Assembly: GCA_965229885.1 (NCBI GenBank)
Contig: CBDDJX010000003.1
Coordinates: 620,001 to 684,000 of the forward strand
Length of the DNA: 64,000 bases
Direction: 5' to 3'
DNA from: DATLLJ01 sp965229885
Lineage (GTDB): Bacteria > Acidobacteriota > Vicinamibacteria > Vicinamibacterales > CAVVIG01
In this document: positions 51,834 to 58,695 of the stretch, piece after piece
Layout: the number at the start of each line of letters is the position of its first letter
Position numbering within the stretch: the stretch's first letter is position 1
Made by a program: the position numbers and the translations under genes
The notes under the pieces: model-generated
Database searches by the model: none
Told to the model about the DNA's origin: nothing
Seen by the model: only the letters and a program-made list of their open reading frames with translations

Positions 51834-52919
51834 TCACAATAACCCCGTACGTTCGTCAAGACCCAGCATGACATTCATGTTCTGCACGGCCTGCCCCGAG
51901 GCGCCCTTGAGCAGGTTGTCGATGACCGACACGAGGACGGCGCGTCCCGACAGGTCGACGCGCCAGCCGATGTCGCAGAAGTTCGTGTGCGCCACGTGCT
52001 TGATCTCCGGCAGCGCGGATCCGACGAGCCGGACGAACGTCGCGCCGGCGTACGCGCGCTCGTACACGTCGCCCAGCGCCTCCTCGGTTGTTCCCGGCGC
52101 CACGCGCACGTAGGTCGTCGCCATCAGGCCGCGGTCGAGCGGCAGGAGGTGCGGCGTGAAGGTTACCTGCCCGCCGATCCCCTGCTCGATTTCCGCGCCG
52201 TGGCGGTGGTTGAACACCCCGTACGCGGACAGGTTGTCGTGACACTCAGAAAAATGCGTCCGCTCCGACGGCGTCTTGCCCGCGCCCGACACACCGGACT
52301 TGGCGTCGACGATGACGTCGGCGTTGGGGGTCAGGAGCCCGGCTGACACAAGCGGCGCCAGGGCCAGCAGCGCGGCCGTCGGATAACACCCCGGATTCGC
52401 CACGAGGCGGGCGGCGGCGACCACGTCGCGCTCCCGCTCCGTGAGACCGTACGCCGCGCCGTTCGGCATCTGGAGCGTGTCCGGATACCAGCGCGAGCGC
52501 GCGGCGGCGTCGCGCAACCGGAACGCGCCGGAGAGATCGATGACGCGGACGCCCGCCTCAACCAGTGAGGGGGCGAGCGCCGCTGCGGCCGAATCGGGCA
52601 GCGCGAGAAAGACGATATCGGAGTCGCGCGCGAGCGTATCGGCCGACAGCGGCGTAATCTGACCGTCCCAGAGGCGCGCCAGGGCGGGCAGCGGCCGCGC
52701 CGGCGTGCCTGTCGCACTGGCCGAGCCCGATGACATCGCTGCCGTCACCGAGACCGCCGGGTGCCGGCCCAGGAGCCGCAGCAGTTCCTGGCCCGTGTAG
52801 CCGGTCGCGCCCGCGATGGCGACCCGGGATGTTGTGGCCGGTGGCGGCATCATCCCCGGCTTCGCGCCGCCGCGGGCGCCGCCTGCGGGCGCCGAGCCGG
52901 CATGCAGAACTGTATGCAT
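51834..52919 (-). CDS. argC: N-acetyl-gamma-glutamyl-phosphate reductase
   Basis: NADPH-dependent reductase, third step of arginine synthesis. The N-terminal Rossmann motif AIAGATGYTGQELLRLLGRHP, the catalytic Cys in VANPGCYPTAALLALAPL, and HRHGAEIEQ, HLLPLDRGLMAT are intact. Length 361 from ATG 52919. The first 22 residues (Ala/Gly-rich) are not typical: the family usually begins about where ATG 52853 lies. Given a -10 element only some 12 bp before 52919, the transcript may be nearly leaderless. First gene of the minus-strand arginine operon. Confidence 0.92.
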   Translation of the reverse strand: MHTVLHAGSAPAGGARGGAKPGMMPPPATTSRVAIAGATGYTGQELLRLLGRHPAVSVTAAMSSGSASATGTPARPLPALARLWDGQITPLSADTLARDSDIVFLALPDSAAAALAPSLVEAGVRVIDLSGAFRLRDAAARSRWYPDTLQMPNGAAYGLTERERDVVAAARLVANPGCYPTAALLALAPLVSAGLLTPNADVIVDAKSGVSGAGKTPSERTHFSECHDNLSAYGVFNHRHGAEIEQGIGGQVTFTPHLLPLDRGLMATTYVRVAPGTTEEALGDVYERAYAGATFVRLVGSALPEIKHVAHTNFCDIGWRVDLSGRAVLVSVIDNLLKGASGQAVQNMNVMLGLDERTGLL

Positions 52920-52924
52920 CGGAA

Positions 52925-52938
52925 AGAATATTTATACA
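52925..52938. promoter_or_regulatory. ARG-box-like operator over the argC -10
   Basis: AGAATATTTATACA matches the ArgR half-site palindrome TGAAT-N4-ATTCA at 12 of 14 positions. It covers the argC -10 element (52931-52936), so binding would block argC transcription. Confidence 0.55.
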
Positions 52939-52958
52939 CACCAGGTCGAATAAATCAA
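52931..52958 (-). promoter_or_regulatory. argC promoter
   Basis: On the minus strand, TTGATT (52953-52958) and TATAAA (52931-52936) are separated by 16 bp. The start site would fall near 52924, a few bases before ATG 52919. This is the only good sigma-70 match upstream of the operon. Confidence 0.6.
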
Positions 52959-52968
52959 CGAGAATCGA

Positions 52969-52982
52969 TGTATAATCATCCA
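52969..52982. promoter_or_regulatory. ARG-box-like operator over the argR -10
   Basis: TGTATAATCATCCA matches the ArgR consensus at 11 or 12 of 14 positions and contains the perfect -10 hexamer TATAAT (52971-52976) that should drive argR-G-H. The -35 region is weak. Autoregulation of argR is implied. Confidence 0.55.
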
Positions 52983-53012
52983 CTCGATCATCCGCTCCGT
53001 AGGACAACGTTG

Positions 53013-53465
53013 ATGAAGGCACGCCGCCAGGCGCTGATTCTCGAACTCATCGACCGCGACCCGCTCCACAGCCAGGAGCAGCTGCGCCGACGCCTGCGCC
53101 AGCGCGGAGTCGACGCCACGCAGGCGACGATCTCGCGCGACATCGCGGATCTCGGCCTGGTTCAGCGTGCGGGGGATGGCGCCTACCAGCGTCCGGGCGC
53201 CGACACGTCGAACCCGGAGACGACCCTCACCGCGCTGGAGCGCGCGGCCGCCGAATTCTTGAGCCGGATCGAACGCGTCGAGCAGCTCCTCGTGGTGCGG
53301 ACCGGCCGGGGCCAGGCGCAGGCGCTGGCGGAGGCGCTCGACCGCGCGCGGCTGCCCGAGGCCGTCGGGACCATCGCGGGCGACGACACGATCCTCATCA
53401 TCGCGCGCGGCGCGCGCCGGGCGGCGGCCCTAGCGAAGCGTCTTGAAGACTACGCGGCCAAGTAG
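53013..53465 (+). CDS. argR: Arginine repressor
   Basis: Arginine-sensing transcription factor. The N-terminal winged helix reads QALILELIDRDPLHSQEQL and GVDATQATISRDIADLGLV (recognition helix with the conserved SRD). The C-terminal hexamerisation and arginine-binding domain has LLVVRTGRGQAQALAEALDR and VGTIAGDDTILIIARG. Length 150, standard. ATG 53013 has AGGA about 9 bases upstream; an earlier ATG (52968) in frame lies inside the ARG box and is unlikely. argG follows by 8 bp. It is divergent from argC. Confidence 0.92.
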   Translation: MKARRQALILELIDRDPLHSQEQLRRRLRQRGVDATQATISRDIADLGLVQRAGDGAYQRPGADTSNPETTLTALERAAAEFLSRIERVEQLLVVRTGRGQAQALAEALDRARLPEAVGTIAGDDTILIIARGARRAAALAKRLEDYAAK

Positions 53466-53473
53466 CAGACATC

Positions 53474-54616
53474 ATGGAACGGATCGTGTTGGCGTATTCG
53501 GGCGGCCTCGACACCTCGGTGGCCATCCCCTGGCTCGCCGAGCAATACGGCGCCGAGATCGTGGCGGTCACGCTGGACCTGGGGCAGGGGAGGGAGCTCG
53601 AGGACGTGCGCGACCGCGCGCTGGCCTCTGGCGCCGTCCGCGCGCACGTACTCGACGCCCGCGAGGAGTTCGCGCGTGACTACGTCCTCCCGGCCCTCCG
53701 GGTCAACGCGATCTACGAAGACCGCTACCCGATGGCGACGACGCTCAGCCGACCGCTCATCGCACGGAAGCTCGTCGAGATTGCCGCGATCGAGCGGGCG
53801 GTGGCCATTGCCCACGGCTGCACCGGCAACGGCCACGAGGAGGTGCGTCTCGACATCGCGGCCCGGGCGCTCAGCCCGGCCATCACGGTGATCGCGCCGG
53901 CGCGCGACTGGGGGATGACGCGTTCCGAGGAGATCGAGTACGGGAGAGAGCGCGGTGTGCTCGTGCCGGCAACCGTCGACACTCCTTACCGCACGGACGC
54001 CAATCTGTGGGGCCGGTCGATTGAGTGCGGGGTCCTTGACGATCCGTGGACGGAGCCGCCAGAGGAGATCTACACGCTGACCAGGCGGCCCGTTGAATGC
54101 CCTGACGAAGCGGCGTACGTCGACATGGCCTTTGAGCGCGGCGTGCCCACCGCCATCAACGGCGTGGCCATGCCGCTCGTCGAGCTCATCACGAGCCTCG
54201 GCACCATCTGTGGCGCGCACGGCGTCGGCCGCATCGACGTGGCCGAGAACCGGCTTGTCGGCATCACGGCCCGCGAAATCTGCGAGGCCCCCGTGGCCGT
54301 CGTCCTGCACATCGCACACGAAGAGCTACAGCGCATGGTCACCACGAAGGATGCGGATCGCTTTTCGCGCGCCGTGAGCCTGCAGCATGCCGACATCGTA
54401 GATAACGGCCTCTGGTTTACCCCGCTGCGTGAAGCGCTCGACGCCTACGTGGCGAAAGTCCAGGAGCGAGTGAGCGGCGTCATTCGCGTCACCCTCTTCA
54501 AAGGCGACTGTCGCGTCGTCGGCCGCACATCACCCTTCGCCGTGTCCAATCAGACGGCGGTCGACTTCGTCAAGATCCTGGGCCTGCCGGGCGAGGCGGC
54601 CGCGCGAAAAGCATGA
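53474..54616 (+). CDS. argG: Argininosuccinate synthase, divergent
   Basis: Joins citrulline and aspartate using ATP. The ATP PP-loop AYSGGLDTS (residues 7-15) and the segments SLGTICGAHGVGRID and ADIVDNGLWFTPLREAL fit the family. The second signature, normally G-x-T-x-K-G-N-D-x2-R-F, reads GCTGNGHEEVRL (residues 115-126): four of the usually fixed residues are changed. The region after ENRLVGI also differs (TAREICEAP where KSR-x-YEAP is usual). Length 380 is a little short. Overlaps argH by 4 bp. The position makes it the pathway ArgG, but altered substrate handling is possible. Confidence 0.85.
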   Translation: MERIVLAYSGGLDTSVAIPWLAEQYGAEIVAVTLDLGQGRELEDVRDRALASGAVRAHVLDAREEFARDYVLPALRVNAIYEDRYPMATTLSRPLIARKLVEIAAIERAVAIAHGCTGNGHEEVRLDIAARALSPAITVIAPARDWGMTRSEEIEYGRERGVLVPATVDTPYRTDANLWGRSIECGVLDDPWTEPPEEIYTLTRRPVECPDEAAYVDMAFERGVPTAINGVAMPLVELITSLGTICGAHGVGRIDVAENRLVGITAREICEAPVAVVLHIAHEELQRMVTTKDADRFSRAVSLQHADIVDNGLWFTPLREALDAYVAKVQERVSGVIRVTLFKGDCRVVGRTSPFAVSNQTAVDFVKILGLPGEAAARKA

Positions 54617-56010
54617 CCACCGACCAACGACCCACGACCACCCTCTGGTCAGGCCGTTTTGACACCGCGCCGGACGCCGCGGCGTTCGAATTCGGCGCCT
54701 CGTTCCGCTTCGATCGCCGCCTGTTCGCGGACGACATCACCGGCAGCCTGGCGTGGGCGCGCGCGCTCTCCAACGCCGGCGTCCTCTCACGCGACGACGC
54801 GCGGGCGATCGAGCAGGCGCTCGCCGACATCCTCGAACAGGGCCTCGCCAGTCCGGACTTCGTGGCGGGCGCCGACGAAGATGTGCACAGTTTCGTCGAG
54901 CGGCTGCTCGTCGAGCGGCTTGGCGACGCCGGACGACGGCTGCACACGGGACGATCGCGGAACGAGCAGGTGTCGCTCGACTTGCGCCTCTACCTCCGGC
55001 GCCGCATCCCGGCGCTCCGGCAGGCGATTGCCGCCCTGGTCGAGACGCTCTCGTCGCAGGCATCGGACGCGGACGACAGCCTCATGCCGTCGTACACGCA
55101 CTTCCGTCCGGCGCAGCCGGTGCTGGTCGCCCATTTCTTCCTCGCGCACGTCGCGCCGCTCAGACGCGACTTCGAGCGACTCACGGCGGCGAGGGCCGAA
55201 GCCGACGCGTTGCCGCTTGGGTCCGGCGCGATTGCCGGAACGAGCTACGCGATCGACGTTGAAACGCTGGCGCGCGACCTCGGCTTTTCCCGCATCGTCG
55301 CCAACAGCATCGACGCGTCGTCCGATCGTGATTTTGCCGCGTCGTTCTTGTACGCGTGCGCGCTCACGATGGTGCATCTCAGCCGGCTGGCGGAGGATTT
55401 GATCATTTTTTGCGGTGACGAGCACCGGTTCTTCGAGCTCTCCGACGCGCTCAGCACTGGCAGCAGCATGATGCCGCAGAAGAAGAACCCCGACCCGCTC
55501 GAGCTCGTGCGCGGAAAATCGGGTCGCGCGCTCGGCCATCTGGTGGCGCTGCTCACGGCCATGAAAGGCCTGCCGAGCGGGTACAACAAGGACCTGCAGG
55601 AGGACAAAGAGAGTGTGTTTGATGCGGAGGATACGCTGGCCGGGTCGCTGGCGGTGGTCCGGTCGGTCGTCGCGGGGCTGACGCTCAATCGCGAACGGGC
55701 AGAATCGGCCGCATCAGGCTTGCTCCTGGCCACCGATGTGGCAGACTATCTGGTCGGCCGGGGAGTGCCGTTCCGGCGAGCGCACGAGATAGTCGGCGCG
55801 CTGGTGCGCAGGCTTCACGGGGAAGGCCGCCACTTCGAATCGCTGTCGCTCGACGAGTGGCGGGCCGCCAGCGAGCTATTCGACCAGGACGTCGTCAGCC
55901 GCGTGGCGGCCCGCGCCTCCGCCGCCGCGAAGAAGACGCCGCAATCGACGGCGCCGGAAGCGGTTCATGCCCGGTTGGCGGAAGTTCAGAGCTGGTTGCA
56001 GCGGTTATAG
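54613..56010 (+). CDS. argH: Argininosuccinate lyase
   Basis: Splits argininosuccinate into arginine and fumarate. Fumarase/aspartase superfamily: HTGRSRNEQVSLDLRLYLR, SYTHFRPAQPVLVAHFF, and the signature GSSMMPQKKNPDPLELVRGKSGR with catalytic Ser. Length 465. It starts 4 bp before the argG stop (ATGA overlap). Last gene of the argR-G-H unit. Confidence 0.95.
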   Translation: MTTDQRPTTTLWSGRFDTAPDAAAFEFGASFRFDRRLFADDITGSLAWARALSNAGVLSRDDARAIEQALADILEQGLASPDFVAGADEDVHSFVERLLVERLGDAGRRLHTGRSRNEQVSLDLRLYLRRRIPALRQAIAALVETLSSQASDADDSLMPSYTHFRPAQPVLVAHFFLAHVAPLRRDFERLTAARAEADALPLGSGAIAGTSYAIDVETLARDLGFSRIVANSIDASSDRDFAASFLYACALTMVHLSRLAEDLIIFCGDEHRFFELSDALSTGSSMMPQKKNPDPLELVRGKSGRALGHLVALLTAMKGLPSGYNKDLQEDKESVFDAEDTLAGSLAVVRSVVAGLTLNRERAESAASGLLLATDVADYLVGRGVPFRRAHEIVGALVRRLHGEGRHFESLSLDEWRAASELFDQDVVSRVAARASAAAKKTPQSTAPEAVHARLAEVQSWLQRL

Positions 56011-56112
56011 GGGCCGGCGCTTAGGGCTATTGCCACGGCGAAACCAGCTCTGCTAGGATTGGGTCCGCCTTTCGGCACGACCTCCCCGCCTTCGGACCCT
56101 TGGAGATTTTGG

Positions 56113-56865
56113 ATGCCACAGCGCCAGCTTCGGCTTGGTGACAACCTGGATGATTACTGCACGCGAGAGCGGCGGTTGACGAACCATGTCGTCGTGGCGA
56201 TGGTCGGCGACGACGTGAAACAGACCCGCTGCACGACGTGCGACACCGAGCACGAATACAAGCACGCCAAGGTTCCACGCCAGCGCCGGAAATCAGACTC
56301 GCCGGCTGCACTGTTTGCGCAGGTGGCCGCGGGCGCGCCCAAACGCGTGACGGCGGCGCCGGGCGCGTCCGTCACGCCAACGATCGCGGACGAACACGAC
56401 GACGATCTCGGTGTCAATGACGTCGAGCGGGACAAGCACGCCGGCGGCCCCGAGGTGCAGCGACCGCTCACCTCCACGGATGAGCGGATCGTCGACAGCG
56501 CGGAGGGCGAGGAAGAGGGCGGCGCAGGGGATCGCGAAGACGACGAAGGTCCGGTCCATCGCCCGCTCATCCGTGCATCGCTGCCACGAGAAGGGCAGCC
56601 GCCCGCGCGTCCGATTCCGGAATTCACCATCCGGCAGCCAGGCGGCCGTCCCAATCGCTTCCGTCCTCGCCACCAGGGCCATCAGGGCGGTGGCCAGCCG
56701 TTTCGAGGCGACCGCTCGAACGGCGGCGGCTTCGGTGGACCTGGGGGTCCCAGGGAGCAACATCGCGCGGGGCCGCGCCACAGCGGCGGCCGTCCGCCCC
56801 AGGGCGCGGTGCCCTCAGGTCCCGCGCGCCGGCACGGGCCCGGCGGCCGCAAACGTCAGAAGTAA
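56113..56865 (+). CDS. Zinc-ribbon-like protein with RGG-rich disordered tail
   Basis: I do not recognise a named family. The first 50 residues (MPQRQLRLGDNLDDYCTRER, VVVAMVGDDVKQTRCTTCDT) contain one clear C-x2-C pair plus an earlier Cys and could form half a zinc ribbon. Residues about 95-165 are acidic and low in complexity. Residues about 170-250 are rich in Arg and Gly with FRPRHQGHQGGGQPFRG and GGFGGPGGPREQH, resembling RGG/RNA-binding tails. Translation start ATG 56113 has GGAG 7 bases upstream; the frame to 56059 is not supported. Length 250. A role in RNA or ribosome binding is guesswork. Confidence 0.7.
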   Translation: MPQRQLRLGDNLDDYCTRERRLTNHVVVAMVGDDVKQTRCTTCDTEHEYKHAKVPRQRRKSDSPAALFAQVAAGAPKRVTAAPGASVTPTIADEHDDDLGVNDVERDKHAGGPEVQRPLTSTDERIVDSAEGEEEGGAGDREDDEGPVHRPLIRASLPREGQPPARPIPEFTIRQPGGRPNRFRPRHQGHQGGGQPFRGDRSNGGGFGGPGGPREQHRAGPRHSGGRPPQGAVPSGPARRHGPGGRKRQK

Positions 56866-56909
56866 GATGGTGGCCGGGTTAGCCGGACCCAGGCTGGCTG
56901 ACCAGACAC

Positions 56910-57686
56910 ATGCCCGACCTTTCCGGTAAACGCGGTCTCATCGTTGGCGTGGCCAACAAGCGGTCGATCTCATGGGCGATCGCGCAGGCCGCGGGCGCGG
57001 CCGGCGCCAGGCTCGCGCTGACGTACCAGGGCGAACGGCTCGAGGAAAACGTTCGCGAGCTGTCCGAGACGCTCGAATCGCCGCTCGTCATGCCGCTCGA
57101 CGTGGCGAGGGATCAGCAGATCGCGGACGTCGCCGCGGCGGTCGACAAGGAATTCGGCGGGCTGGACTTCCTTGTTCACGGCGCCGCATTCGCCCCGCAG
57201 GCCGAATTGAAGAATCCATTCGTCGAGACATCGCGCGAGGGGTTTCGCGTGGCGCTCGACGTCAGCGCGTATTCGCTCGTCGCGTTGACGCGCGCCGTCG
57301 TGCCGCTCATGGAGCGCCGCGGCGGCGGAAGCGTTCTCACGCTGACGTATCTCGGCAGCCAGCGCGTCTTCACCAACTACAACGTCATGGGTGTGGCGAA
57401 GGCGGCGCTCGAAGCGTCGGTCCGCTACCTGGCTGCGGATCTGGGTCCGAAGAACATTCGTGTCAACGCGATCTCGGCGGGACCCATCAAGACGCTGGCT
57501 GCGGCGGGCATTTCCGGATTCTCGAGCATCCTGCAGCTCTATCGCGAACGCGCGCCGCTCAGGCGCAACGTGGAGGCTGGCGAGGTCGCCGACACGGCGA
57601 CCTTTCTGCTCGGTCCCGCTTCACGCGGCATCACGGGCGAAATCGTGATGGTCGACGCCGGGTTTCACATCGCCGGCGGCGTTTGA
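56910..57686 (+). CDS. fabI: Enoyl-[acyl-carrier-protein] reductase (NADH)
   Basis: Final reduction step of each type II fatty-acid elongation round; target of triclosan-type inhibitors in other bacteria. The SDR motif GLIVGVANKRSISWAIAQ, then SAYSLVALTRAVVPLM, and the FabI Tyr-x6-Lys pair in YNVMGVAKAALEASVRYLA. The segment SAGPIKTLAAAGISGF is the substrate-binding loop. Length 258. Convergent with the FAD reductase gene, 8 bp between stops. Confidence 0.94.
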   Translation: MPDLSGKRGLIVGVANKRSISWAIAQAAGAAGARLALTYQGERLEENVRELSETLESPLVMPLDVARDQQIADVAAAVDKEFGGLDFLVHGAAFAPQAELKNPFVETSREGFRVALDVSAYSLVALTRAVVPLMERRGGGSVLTLTYLGSQRVFTNYNVMGVAKAALEASVRYLAADLGPKNIRVNAISAGPIKTLAAAGISGFSSILQLYRERAPLRRNVEAGEVADTATFLLGPASRGITGEIVMVDAGFHIAGGV

Positions 57687-57694
57687 AGGCGAGT

Positions 57695-58390
57695 TCATCC
57701 CCATGCCTCGACCCTGATCCGCGACCGTAGGATTCCGAGCTCCGCGAGAAGGGCCGACATCTCCGCCACGAGGGCCGGCGGACCGCAAATGAAACACAGG
57801 GTGGCAGGATTGTGGACGAGCGACTGGAGCTCGGCGCGCCCGATTCTCCCTCGCGGGCCGCTCCACGCGTCGCCAACCGTACGCGTGACCGTCTGTCGCA
57901 ATTCAATCCGGCCGTTGCGCGCCAGCGCGCGCAGCTCGTCCTCGTACGCAAACTCGTCCGGCGTACGCGCACTGTACAGGAGGCCGATTTCCTCGTGCGG
58001 GATCGCCAGCGCGTGGTGGAGCATGGCGCGCAGCGGTGCAATGCCGGTCCCGCCCGCGATGAAGACGAACCTTCGCTCGGCAGGCGCCGGTGGAAAGGTG
58101 AACGTTCCGAGCGGACCATCGATATCGACGATGCGTCCGCGCTCGAGCGTCAGGGGCGGCCCCGGCGTGCCGTTGGTATCGACGCCGACGAGCAGCTCGA
58201 GGCACCCCTCGCGCCGCGCGTCTTCCGGCGAGGCGGCCACCGAGTACGGCCGTGTCGGTCCGCCGGCGGAGCCAACCAGTACCGCCTGTCCGGCAGCGTA
58301 ATCGAAGGTCGCGTCGCCCAGGTCGAGCCGGACGATGCGTGCGCGCGGCGTGGCAGGAAGGATTTCCCGGATGGCCAGCGAGAGGAGCAC
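57695..58390 (-). CDS. FAD-binding oxidoreductase, ferredoxin-NADP reductase type
   Basis: Transfers electrons between NAD(P)H and a one-electron carrier. FAD domain: GQAVLVG, TRPYSVAASPED (RxYS-type). NAD(P) domain: FIAGGTGIAPLRAMLHHAL and the C-terminal LCFICGPPALV. No [2Fe-2S] or globin domain is attached. Length 231. GTG 58390 start. The electron partner is unknown; nearby genes give no clue. Confidence 0.85.
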   Translation of the reverse strand: MLLSLAIREILPATPRARIVRLDLGDATFDYAAGQAVLVGSAGGPTRPYSVAASPEDARREGCLELLVGVDTNGTPGPPLTLERGRIVDIDGPLGTFTFPPAPAERRFVFIAGGTGIAPLRAMLHHALAIPHEEIGLLYSARTPDEFAYEDELRALARNGRIELRQTVTRTVGDAWSGPRGRIGRAELQSLVHNPATLCFICGPPALVAEMSALLAELGILRSRIRVEAWG

Positions 58391-58408
58391 CGAGGTTTAT
58401 GCTAACGC

Positions 58409-58645
58409 ATGGCTCTGCAGCGCGCTCGCGGCATTATCCTGCGGATCGTCCGGCGCCGCCCGTTGGCCATCGCGGTCGGTGCCGCGCTGGCGGGGCCCGC
58501 GGCCTGGCTCGAGTTCAGCGGCCGATCCGGCACATGGTGGCTCGACGGCCTGGGTCTGGTCGTCGGAGCCACGGGAGTCGCGCTGTTATGGACCGGATTG
58601 ACGGGAGCGCGACCAGACTGGATTGACACGAGTGACAGGGGTTAG
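58409..58645 (+). CDS. Small two-helix membrane protein
   Basis: 78 residues with a basic start (QRARGIILRIVRRRPLA) and two hydrophobic segments (IAVGAALAGPAAWLEFSG and GLGLVVGATGVALLWTGLTGA). No family recognised. Divergent from the flavin reductase, with 18 bp between starts. Codon use is normal for the window, so it is probably real. Confidence 0.6.
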   Translation: MALQRARGIILRIVRRRPLAIAVGAALAGPAAWLEFSGRSGTWWLDGLGLVVGATGVALLWTGLTGARPDWIDTSDRG

Positions 58646-58695
58646 AGGTTAGAGGCTGGGGACTCGGGGCCCGAAACCCAAAGCCCGGAGCCTAA
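58641..58695. repeat. Low-complexity intergenic repeat
   Basis: Short imperfect repeats (GGTTAGAGGTTAGAGGCTGG, then GGGGCCCGAAACCCAAAGCCCGGAGCC) fill the gap between the small membrane protein and the GGDEF gene stop. Similar degenerate repeats are common between genes in related genomes, from memory. No function inferred. Confidence 0.5.

Noticed and set aside
49659..51842. 727-codon plus-strand open frame
   Set aside because: Antisense to argD and argB, both with complete motif sets; composition is that of a shadow frame.
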